Shown: piece after piece, positions 55,641 to 63,037 of the stretch | Layout: every line of letters starts with the position of its first letter | How positions within the stretch are numbered: the first letter of the stretch is position 1 | DNA from: Lachnospiraceae bacterium | Lineage (GTDB): Bacteria; Bacillota; Clostridia; Lachnospirales; Lachnospiraceae | Length of the DNA stretch: 64,000 bases | NCBI GenBank assembly: GCA_004556655.1 | Contig: SFGF01000005.1 | Coordinates: 1 to 64,000, forward strand | Reading direction: 5' to 3' | Translations under genes and position numbers: made by a program | The notes under the pieces: generated by a model | Databases searched by the model: none | What the model was told of the DNA's origin: nothing | The model's input: only the letters and a program-made list of their open reading frames with translations

Positions 55641-56351
55641 TCACTGTACCGTTATTTTATCTTTCAGTTTTTCATAAGTCTTTTCTTTTATTCCTTCAAC
55701 CTGCATCAACTCTTCAATAGTGGAAAATCCTCCTGTTTTTTCACGATATGCAATAATTGCTTCCGCTCTTATCTCACCGATTCCACTCAAAGTCATCAAC
55801 ATACTTTTATCTGCTCGATTGATATTAATTTTTTCATCTGTATTTTGCCCTGAAGAAGTATTCTCATCCTGAGAAGAAAGCCCTTTGGCGGCTGTCTCAT
55901 CGACTGCTGTACTTTTCAACTCTTCGGCCTCTTCCTTTGTATAAATACGGATCTGCTGCCCATCTGTAAGGAACTCTGCCTGATTAATCAGACCTTGCTG
56001 CGCCTCTTCAAGAAAACCTCCGGCTTTCTCGATTGCCTGATAAACTCGGCTTCCCTTTGGAAGCTCATATACACCCGGCGCTTTCACAGCTCCGCATACC
56101 TCCACATAAATCATCTGGGATTCTGTTTCGTCTATTGAATCATCTTCCGCCTCATCCTGTATACCTGACTCATCCTGTAGTTCAGATCCGGCTTCTTCTT
56201 CCATAACGTTCTCCTGACTGACAGTAAATTCGTCTGCTGTCTCCTGATTTTTCAGGATTGAAACGGAGTCGGAATCACCACAGCCTGATACCACAGATAT
56301 ACACAGAAGCAAAAGAAGGATTCGTTCCATCTTCTGCAAAACATTTTTCAT
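55641..56351 (-). CDS. comEA: ComEA-like DNA-binding lipoprotein (SLBB plus helix-hairpin-helix)
   Basis: A 236-residue exported protein. Start 56351 has AGGAG eight bases upstream. A lipobox-like VVSGC follows the signal helix; a D/E-rich linker runs to ~80. An SLBB-like domain (YVEVCGAVKAPGVYELPKGSR) is followed by a ComEA helix-hairpin-helix pair: INRADKSMLMTLSGIGEIRAEAIIAYREKTGGFSTIEELMQVEGI (three segments) that binds double-stranded DNA. It opens the transcript leading to the two-component genes, GerMN and comEC. Membrane anchoring by lipid rather than a helix is somewhat unusual. Confidence 0.92.
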   Translation of the reverse strand: MKNVLQKMERILLLLLCISVVSGCGDSDSVSILKNQETADEFTVSQENVMEEEAGSELQDESGIQDEAEDDSIDETESQMIYVEVCGAVKAPGVYELPKGSRVYQAIEKAGGFLEEAQQGLINQAEFLTDGQQIRIYTKEEAEELKSTAVDETAAKGLSSQDENTSSGQNTDEKININRADKSMLMTLSGIGEIRAEAIIAYREKTGGFSTIEELMQVEGIKEKTYEKLKDKITVQ

Positions 56352-56406
56352 GCACATTACTCCTTATCGCTTCAGCCATAAGGTTCCCTCCATGCATACA
56401 CATTTT

Positions 56407-56435
56407 ATTTTACCCAATTTACCAGTTAATTACAA
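56407..56435 (-). promoter_or_regulatory. Promoter of the comEA operon, with inverted repeat at its upstream edge
   Basis: Minus strand: TTGTAA, 17-bp spacer, TAAAAT, about 55 bp before the comEA start. Directly upstream of the -35 is an inverted repeat GTGCAT-N8-ATGCAC (56438-56457), a possible activator site. Confidence 0.45.
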
Positions 56436-56501
56436 GTGTGCATTTCAAAATATGCACTTTTATTCGTGAAATACCCAGGACATCATACGACTGATGGAAA
56501 T

Positions 56502-56550
56502 GAAAAAAAGATGTACTCCGTATCAAAGACACAAAAACAGAGTACATCTC
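56502..56550 (-). terminator. Rho-independent terminator of the PurF-like gene
   Basis: Minus-strand stem AGATGTACTC / GAGTACATCT with a 21-nt loop and a T run, 33 bp after the stop. Confidence 0.85.
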
Positions 56551-56582
56551 TTTTCACTTATTTACATATACCAATATGTGAT

Positions 56583-57989
56583 TTATTCTTTTCCATTAAA
56601 GCAATAGGTACAGAGCTTACACGGTGAGATTCCAATGGATGCAATCATATCATCCAGGCGATGATACCGAAGGGAAGTAAATTTCAGTTCGGTTTTGATA
56701 TCATCCAGCATTGCCTGATAATTATGGGAGTCCGGATTTGCATAATCTTCCAGTATAGCTTCTGTTACTGTGCCTTCCCTCTTCTGAATCACACGTCGGG
56801 TGATCAGATCCATCTCGGATTTGGAACGGGAGAAATTCAGATACTTACATCCATATAACAATGGCGGACATGCCGGACGGATGTGTACTTCTTTTGCACC
56901 ACTTTCATAAAGGAATTCCGTTGTTTGTCCAAGCTGAGTTCCGCGGACGATGGAATCATCGATAAGAAGCAGGCTTTTATCTTTAATCAGTTCCCGTACA
57001 GGAATCAGTTTCATATGTGCGATCTGTTCTCTCTGACTCTGATGAGCCGGCATAAAAGAACGAGGCCAGGTTGGTGTGTATTTGATAAACGGTCTGGCAA
57101 AAGGAATACCGGAACGGTTTGCATAACCAATTGCATGGGCGGTACCGGAATCCGGCACACCTGCCACAATATCAGGTTTTACATTGTCACGGCGCGCAAG
57201 CATATCACCGCAGTTATAACGCATCTGCTCTACATTGACACCTTCATAGGTAGAGGTAGGATAACCATAGTATACCCACAGGAAAGAGCAGATTTTCATC
57301 TCTTCTTTTGCCGGTGAAACAGTTTCCGCACCTTCCGGTGTGAAGAAAACAATCTCCGACGGACCCAATTCTTTGTAATCGTGATAACCCAGATTGAAAT
57401 ATGCAAAACTTTCAAAGGAAGCACAGACAGCATCATCTTTTTTACCCAGAATCAGCGGTGTACGTCCCAGACGGTCACGGGCAGCATAGATTCCCTCCGG
57501 TGTCATGATAAGCAGGGTCATAGAACCTTCAATCATTTCCTGCGCATAGCGAATTCCTTCAACCAGTGTTGGCTTCTGATTGATCAAAGAAGCTACCATC
57601 TCTGTAGCATTGATGCTTCCGCCGCTCATTTCCAGAAAATGTGTACAACCATTTGCAAAAGAATGCTTTACCAATTCATCCATGTTGTTGATCTTACCAA
57701 CCGTAGTGATCGCAAAACTTCCAAGATGAGACTGTACCATCAGCGGCTGAGGTTCTGTATCCGATATACATCCAATTCCCAGATTTCCCTCAAGCTCATC
57801 CACATCCCGTTCAAACTTTGTACGGAAAGGTGAGTTCTGAATATTATGAATGGCACGGTTAAATCCATGTACTTTATCATAGACTGCCATACCACCTCTG
57901 CGTGTACCCAGATGTGAATGATAATCTGTTCCAAAAAACAAATCTGAAACACAATTGTTTTTTGATGCAACTCCAAAAATTCCACCCAT
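56583..57989 (-). CDS. PurF-like amidophosphoribosyltransferase lacking the N-terminal cysteine nucleophile
   Basis: A 468-residue protein with an N-terminal Ntn-hydrolase (GATase2-type) domain and a C-terminal phosphoribosyltransferase domain. PRPP loop: LLLIDDSIVRGTQLG near residue 340. C-terminal cysteines (CKLCTYC) fit an Fe-S cluster as in Bacillus PurF. The N-terminus is M-G-G-I-F-G-V; authentic PurF has Cys at the position right after the removed Met or propeptide (C-G-I/V-F-G). AGGAG five bases before this ATG fixes the start, so the missing Cys is real; the nearest Cys is residue 13. It may use free ammonia, or be a regulatory or new-function paralog. Whether another purF exists in the genome cannot be seen. 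No riboswitch was recognised upstream. Confidence 0.88.
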   Translation of the reverse strand: MGGIFGVASKNNCVSDLFFGTDYHSHLGTRRGGMAVYDKVHGFNRAIHNIQNSPFRTKFERDVDELEGNLGIGCISDTEPQPLMVQSHLGSFAITTVGKINNMDELVKHSFANGCTHFLEMSGGSINATEMVASLINQKPTLVEGIRYAQEMIEGSMTLLIMTPEGIYAARDRLGRTPLILGKKDDAVCASFESFAYFNLGYHDYKELGPSEIVFFTPEGAETVSPAKEEMKICSFLWVYYGYPTSTYEGVNVEQMRYNCGDMLARRDNVKPDIVAGVPDSGTAHAIGYANRSGIPFARPFIKYTPTWPRSFMPAHQSQREQIAHMKLIPVRELIKDKSLLLIDDSIVRGTQLGQTTEFLYESGAKEVHIRPACPPLLYGCKYLNFSRSKSEMDLITRRVIQKREGTVTEAILEDYANPDSHNYQAMLDDIKTELKFTSLRYHRLDDMIASIGISPCKLCTYCFNGKE

Positions 57990-58175
57990 ATTTGTTCTCC
58001 TTTTGTGTTACGAAATCAAAACTCAATTCGTATTTTGTTATATGATCCTTGTTTCTGCGGATTGTTTCATACGTTATGTCTTTACAACCCATGCAACATT
58101 ATATAATGGTAATTTGAGGAGTGCAAGAAAAAAATAACTCTTGTGATATACTTTCATGAACCAAAATGTATCATC

Positions 58176-59057
58176 TTATCCGATTTTACTTCCGCAATAG
58201 ATACAGAATCTGTCACCTGGTTTTATTTTATTTCCGCACTTCGGGCAGCATGGTTCTGATGAAGCATTTTCCTTTTTCTGCTCTTCTCTCTCCTGTGGTG
58301 CTGCAGATACAGGCGCATCCCACTGCAGCATCGGTTCTTCCTGACCTAAAGTGGTCCTGGGCTGGGGAGGTACCTGAGTTTCCTGTACATTTTGTGGTTT
58401 CTGCGGTTCCTGAGAATTATTCTGTGGCTGCACTCCATTCACCGGATAACCACACCGTTTACAGTAGTTCTTTCCGGGAGTAATTGGTGCTCCACAATTC
58501 TTGCATGTCGTCATCGCACTCTGAGCTGTATTTTTTATACTGCTTCCTACATCCTGTACTGCAGATTTTAACTGTGCACCGATCTGTGCCCCCATCTCCT
58601 GCATGGTTTTTCCACTATTATTTGGTGTTCTCGGTGGAACACTGCCGCCATACGGATTCTGAGCATACGGATTTCCATAATAACCATTTCCGTTCGGATA
58701 CATTTCTTCATATTTTTCCTGGAACTTATTCATCACATCACATGCGTAAAAATATGACAGGAACGGAATATTCATAAATATGGTAAATAAAACCGGTGAT
58801 TCCACATTTACATCATACTTTTTGCTTGCCGAATCCAGCCTGGATGCCAGATTGTATATCCAGTACAATGAGTAAATACCACATGTAATAATTCCCAGCA
58901 GCCACGCTACAATGTAATTTTGTGTCACTTTTCCGTCATCTGCACAGATGACATTGACATCCTCTCCATACTGAAACCAGAAATAAATGGAATACAGTCC
59001 ACAGGTGAGAATACCGAAAATTGAGCTTAAAAGCCCATCACGTCTCTTAAATTGCAT
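58176..59057 (-). CDS. DUF4234 membrane protein with zinc-ribbon domains
   Basis: A 293-residue protein. The N-terminal ~120 residues hold three to four membrane helices with the repeated text ILTCGLYSIYFWFQYGED and IITCGIYSLYWIYNLASR, typical of DUF4234. A G/N/Y/P-rich segment follows. Two zinc ribbons are present: CKNCGAPITPGKNYCKRCG near the middle and CPKCGNKIKPGDRFCIYCG at the C-terminus, joined by a Q/P-rich linker. Start 59057 is chosen for GGGAGGA upstream. Function unknown. It lies 74 bp after the dlt-like operon and could be its last gene. Confidence 0.8.
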   Translation of the reverse strand: MQFKRRDGLLSSIFGILTCGLYSIYFWFQYGEDVNVICADDGKVTQNYIVAWLLGIITCGIYSLYWIYNLASRLDSASKKYDVNVESPVLFTIFMNIPFLSYFYACDVMNKFQEKYEEMYPNGNGYYGNPYAQNPYGGSVPPRTPNNSGKTMQEMGAQIGAQLKSAVQDVGSSIKNTAQSAMTTCKNCGAPITPGKNYCKRCGYPVNGVQPQNNSQEPQKPQNVQETQVPPQPRTTLGQEEPMLQWDAPVSAAPQEREEQKKENASSEPCCPKCGNKIKPGDRFCIYCGSKIG

Positions 59058-59131
59058 AACCAATCCTCCCTCATTTTTATTTTGTATCATTATGCTAAGC
59101 CCATTGTAGCATTCTTCCCTGAGCCGTGCAA

Positions 59132-60103
59132 TCATTTGTTCGCAAGATCTTCTCCCAAAACACGGCTGAATACAGCTGCCGTTTCTTCATACATATGCCC
59201 ATCATAATCCGCAAATTCTTCCAGTTTACCCGGCATCCCCTCACTTCTGTCATTTATATAATTGTAAAATGGTATCTTTCTCTCTTTCATATATTCTTTA
59301 AAAAAACCTGATGCAGCATCATAGTGTTCCTGATATTTCCCGTAAGTGACCCACGGAACCGGAGTGATTACTACGGTCAACTCAATTCCTTCTTTCTCAC
59401 AAAATTCCGCCATTTTGTCAAATGCCTGCATTGCTTCTTCTCTGGCCCCGGGAGACTGCCACAAGGATGGGAAATCCTCCTGCAGACGGTCAGAGGACAG
59501 CGGATGACGTGCAAAAAACCCATCTTCCCGATACGTTTGTACTTCCGAATCAAATGGTTCTACACCATAATTTTTATAAACATCACTCTGTTTCTGTTCC
59601 AAAAGAGCACCAATTCTCGTAACTCTCTTCCTATAAAAATACCAGGGAAACAGCACACTTCGAAAATCCGCTTTCAGCATCTTATCAAGGAAATACTCAG
59701 CTTTCACATAAGACCACGGCATCTCATGATAAAACGTAATAAAATCGGCAGACTGACTGGGAATGGTCACCCAATAGCCCGCATCCAGTTCATAGATTAC
59801 TCTGGTAAGTTTTCTATGTCTTGCCGCTTCCCGCACAAGGTAGTAGGAATCTACCGGATACTGTCCTCCCTGACAAGCATTTATTGTTTTTTCCCCGGTT
59901 GTTTCTTCCAAAACTTTCGGATCCAGTCCACATTTTCCATGAGAAGTCCCCACAATAAGAGTTTCATAATCTCCTTCTACCAGATGATGCATATCCGCTC
60001 TTGTATAGGTATATGGATACAACATATAGGTCAAAAGCTCATTGACTCCGAGGTAAATACAAAAGAGCAGCAAAATCCCCATACACTTTTTAAAATTGTG
60101 CAT
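59132..60103 (-). CDS. DltD-like SGNH-type exported protein
   Basis: A 323-residue protein with an N-terminal membrane helix (MGILLLFCIYLGV) and an extracellular SGNH/GDSL-like domain. The block I-like motif GTSHGKCGLDPKVL has the nucleophile-type serine near residue 53; VVITPVP and YDGHMYEE near the C-terminus fit the DltD-like catalytic Asp/His. DltD and AlgJ-like proteins complete transfer of the acyl group to a polymer outside the membrane. Start 60103 has GGAGGG upstream and overlaps the MBOAT gene by 14 bases. It is smaller than classical DltD (~400 residues). Confidence 0.75.
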   Translation of the reverse strand: MHNFKKCMGILLLFCIYLGVNELLTYMLYPYTYTRADMHHLVEGDYETLIVGTSHGKCGLDPKVLEETTGEKTINACQGGQYPVDSYYLVREAARHRKLTRVIYELDAGYWVTIPSQSADFITFYHEMPWSYVKAEYFLDKMLKADFRSVLFPWYFYRKRVTRIGALLEQKQSDVYKNYGVEPFDSEVQTYREDGFFARHPLSSDRLQEDFPSLWQSPGAREEAMQAFDKMAEFCEKEGIELTVVITPVPWVTYGKYQEHYDAASGFFKEYMKERKIPFYNYINDRSEGMPGKLEEFADYDGHMYEETAAVFSRVLGEDLANK

Positions 60104-61598
60104 AGATAAACCCTCCCGTAAGCGCAGGATACTGGCTGAATATCGGAAGACAAAGCAGGATCCCCAGATAAACTGCTCCACGCAGTAAGACAGGAGCTTT
60201 CATCAGTCGGGAAAACAGATTAATTCCTTTCTCCTCAAAAAAGCTGAAAATAAAGAGTACCATCACTCCCAATGCAAGAATCGCCAGTGCATATATGGTA
60301 TAATCCGTGGTTCCTCCTTGTCCGATGGGAATTTCCTGAATCTTGCCGGGACTCCACTGGGTTACACTGTTTTTCATCATTGAAAATGCCTGAGAAACGG
60401 TATCCGCTCTGTCGAAAAACCAGCTTATGTTAACCAGCAGGAATGTACGTAGAATCTGAAATACCTGCCAGCCTGCCGATTTTTCCTGAATATGACATAT
60501 CTTTTTCCATTTGCGGTAATTCGGCGCCATCAAACCACTGAAAGCAATAATGAATCCGTTATACATACCATAAATAATGTATTTCCATGCAGCTCCATGC
60601 CATACTCCGACCACCAAAAAAACAATCAGATTGGCAAGACAGATGGGAAGTGTCCGGCCCGTACTGCGGCCAAATATTTTCTTTGACCATTTTCCGAATC
60701 TGTTCATCCATCGGGACAGAGATACCGGATAAAACACATAATCTTTCATCCATGTGCCCAGGGTAATATGCCAGCGGTGCCAAAAGTCCGTGATAGAACG
60801 GGCAAAATATGGTCTTTGAAAGTTCTCATCCAGAGTGACTCCAAACAGTTTTCCCACTCCGATCACGATATCCATTCCACCGGAAAAATCTCCATACAGT
60901 TGTATGGAATATGCCAAAACGGCAAAAACCGCCAGACCGGAATACGTCTGATATTGATCAAAAAGGGCGTCCACAAAAGGTGCAGCCGTATCTGCCAGAA
61001 CGAGCTTCTTAAAAAATCCCCACAAGATTCTCTGAACCCCTTCCTCTGCTCTTTTCCACTCCCATCTACGCCTCTCATAGAGCTGACAAGCCAACCGGGA
61101 ATGTCTCCCAATAGGGCCCTGAAGGATCTGTGGAAAAAATGACAAAAACAACGCAAAGCGAAACAGATTCTTTTCCGCTTTTGTCTTTTTCCAATAAACA
61201 TCAAGCAAATATCCCATAGACTGAAAGGTATAAAAGGAAATTCCAATAGGAAGTACCAGTTCCAGATAGGACAGATGCCCCCGAAGGATTCGATTCACAT
61301 TCAAAATGATAAAATTCAGGTATTTCAGAATTCCCAGCATCCCAAAGTTCAGGATAAGCGTAATAATTACAATTGCTTTTTGATATTTTTTCTCTTTTAT
61401 CCTTTCCAGACATCGTCCCGCCACATAGGTCGTTACAGTGGAAAACAGAAGATATCCCAGAAGACCTGCACCGTGGGACGCATAATACAAATAGCTGAAA
61501 ACCAGAAGCCACATCCACTGAAATCGCCCGGGTATCAAATAATATCCAACCACAGCCAGAACCGTAAATAATAAAAATCCCATTGAATTAAAAGCCAT
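60090..61598 (-). CDS. MBOAT acyltransferase, DltB/AlgI-like
   Basis: A 502-residue membrane-bound O-acyltransferase with about eleven helices. Family motifs: FWHRWHITLGTWMKDYVFYPV (second MBOAT motif) and GVWHGAAWKYIIYG, which holds the invariant catalytic histidine. Known role: passes the acyl group from a carrier protein to an acceptor on the outer face. It lies three bases after the carrier protein gene, as dltB does near dltC. The text is nearer AlgI/PatA-like members than classical DltB in length. Confidence 0.9.
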   Translation of the reverse strand: MAFNSMGFLLFTVLAVVGYYLIPGRFQWMWLLVFSYLYYASHGAGLLGYLLFSTVTTYVAGRCLERIKEKKYQKAIVIITLILNFGMLGILKYLNFIILNVNRILRGHLSYLELVLPIGISFYTFQSMGYLLDVYWKKTKAEKNLFRFALFLSFFPQILQGPIGRHSRLACQLYERRRWEWKRAEEGVQRILWGFFKKLVLADTAAPFVDALFDQYQTYSGLAVFAVLAYSIQLYGDFSGGMDIVIGVGKLFGVTLDENFQRPYFARSITDFWHRWHITLGTWMKDYVFYPVSLSRWMNRFGKWSKKIFGRSTGRTLPICLANLIVFLVVGVWHGAAWKYIIYGMYNGFIIAFSGLMAPNYRKWKKICHIQEKSAGWQVFQILRTFLLVNISWFFDRADTVSQAFSMMKNSVTQWSPGKIQEIPIGQGGTTDYTIYALAILALGVMVLFIFSFFEEKGINLFSRLMKAPVLLRGAVYLGILLCLPIFSQYPALTGGFIYAQF

Positions 61599-61601
61599 AG
61601 G

Positions 61602-61832
61602 TTATTTCTCCGCCTGCAGTTTCTGTACCATGTTCCACAGTGCCTGCGCCGAATTAAAGTTTTCCGGAATAATTTCTGCCGGAGTCACCTGTACGCCAAA
61701 TGTATCCTCAAGTTCAGCCACTATAGATAAAATAGCAAAGGAATCCAGGATTCCGTCATCAATCAGGGTAGTACATGTTTCATAATCCGCATCCGGCTGA
61801 ATATCTTCAAGAATTTCCAATAATTTTTCCAT
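61602..61832 (-). CDS. DltC-like acyl/peptidyl carrier protein
   Basis: A 76-residue acidic four-helix carrier. The phosphopantetheine site is D-S-F in DDGILDSFAILSIV with Ser near residue 36. It is close in size to DltC (78-81 residues). GAGG precedes the ATG. It would carry the amino acid loaded by the adenylating enzyme, and could be the actual substrate of the decarboxylase encoded 17 bp upstream. Confidence 0.9.
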   Translation of the reverse strand: MEKLLEILEDIQPDADYETCTTLIDDGILDSFAILSIVAELEDTFGVQVTPAEIIPENFNSAQALWNMVQKLQAEK

Positions 61833-61849
61833 CTTTTTTCCTCTCTTTT

Positions 61850-63037
61850 TTATCCATTAATATGATTTGTTTCTATTTTCCTACGCACCAACTGCAGTCC
61901 TTCCTCCCTGGACCATATAAGAATCTGAGGCATTGGTCTGCTTAAAAACAGATAAATTCCCTCTGTGACAGAATATGCACCTGTGTTTTCAAACACTAAG
62001 ATATCTCCGAGAACATTTCCCTTAAGTGGCAGGTTTTTTACCAGCACATCATTTGCAGTACAAAGAGCACCACAGACCGTCACCGGAACCATATCTTTTT
62101 GTAGATCATGATACTCCAGTGTCTTCCCATCCAGTTGCTGATAAAAAGGAATTTTCATCGCCATTGTCTGTCCGTAATAATTCAGATGATGTATCCCTCC
62201 ATCTACAATTGCATAAGTTTTTCCATCATTTTCTTTCAAATCTACTACCCTGGTAACATAAACACCACATTCCGCTGCCAGATATCGACCTATCTCCAGT
62301 GTGATTTTTCCACGAAACTTCATTCTTTCCAGTATCTGGCGAAACTCATCCATTACTTCCCGAATGTCTTTGTTTTCATCTTTCTGAAAATAAGGGAAGA
62401 AAAATCCGGGACCGTATTCCAGTTCTTTTGCCTGAAACCCCCACTTTTCTTCCAACTTGGCATACAGACGATCAAGCATGGACAATTCTTCTTCCATCAC
62501 TTTCATCTGTCTTTTCTGGGTACCGGAATAATACTGGATTCCCTGAATTTTCAGCTGTGGATACTGCTTCCTGTCACGGATCAGTTCATGAATTTTTTGC
62601 TCATCCATTCCAAACTGATTGCCTCCGGTCAGTCTTAGTAAAACAGAAATTGTCAATCCCATCTCCTCTGATATTTTTGCCAACGCGTCAAATTGCCTCC
62701 GGGATTCTACAGTATAGATTCCTTTTTCCCCATAAGAAGTAAGCATCCGTCGGATTTCCTTTTCCCCCTTATATACTCCTGAAAGCACTATTTTATCCAT
62801 AGAAATACCATTTCTTTCACATATGGCAAGTTCACCCGGGGAACATACTTCCAACCGTTTTACCCGATCTGCCGCAGCGGATATTAAAAATGGATTTGCC
62901 TTCACAGCATAACAAAGATTTACCTGCCGTCCCAATATTTCCTTTATCTGTCGGATACGGAATGTAAATACATCAAGATCGAACAAATAAAATGGAGTCT
63001 CGTAAATCGCTGCAGCCTGCTTGATAATTCTTTTCAT
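61850..63037 (-). CDS. Fold-type III PLP-dependent decarboxylase in a Dlt-like operon
   Basis: A 395-residue protein of the diaminopimelate/ornithine decarboxylase family. PLP lysine: CYAVKANP near residue 46. Other landmarks: LEVCSPGEL, GIQYYSGTQ (the family's usual HxGS/T histidine is replaced by Tyr), EIGRYLAAECGVYV, CGALCTANDVL (catalytic-type Cys and Asp) and ENTGAYSV (PLP-binding Tyr). The length and N-terminal barrel fit. BtrK of butirosin synthesis, which decarboxylates glutamate bound to an acyl carrier protein, is a fold-type III relative, and the exosortase-associated decarboxylases occur next to an AMP ligase and carrier protein. The gene overlaps the adenylating enzyme's stop by four bases. 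Substrate is inferred only. Confidence 0.85.
   Translation of the reverse strand: MKRIIKQAAAIYETPFYLFDLDVFTFRIRQIKEILGRQVNLCYAVKANPFLISAAADRVKRLEVCSPGELAICERNGISMDKIVLSGVYKGEKEIRRMLTSYGEKGIYTVESRRQFDALAKISEEMGLTISVLLRLTGGNQFGMDEQKIHELIRDRKQYPQLKIQGIQYYSGTQKRQMKVMEEELSMLDRLYAKLEEKWGFQAKELEYGPGFFFPYFQKDENKDIREVMDEFRQILERMKFRGKITLEIGRYLAAECGVYVTRVVDLKENDGKTYAIVDGGIHHLNYYGQTMAMKIPFYQQLDGKTLEYHDLQKDMVPVTVCGALCTANDVLVKNLPLKGNVLGDILVFENTGAYSVTEGIYLFLSRPMPQILIWSREEGLQLVRRKIETNHING

Noticed and set aside
57990..58175. Possible purine or other riboswitch ahead of the PurF-like gene
   Set aside because: There is a small stem (ATCC...GGAT), but the conserved purine-riboswitch core and P1 pairing are not found, so no riboswitch is called.
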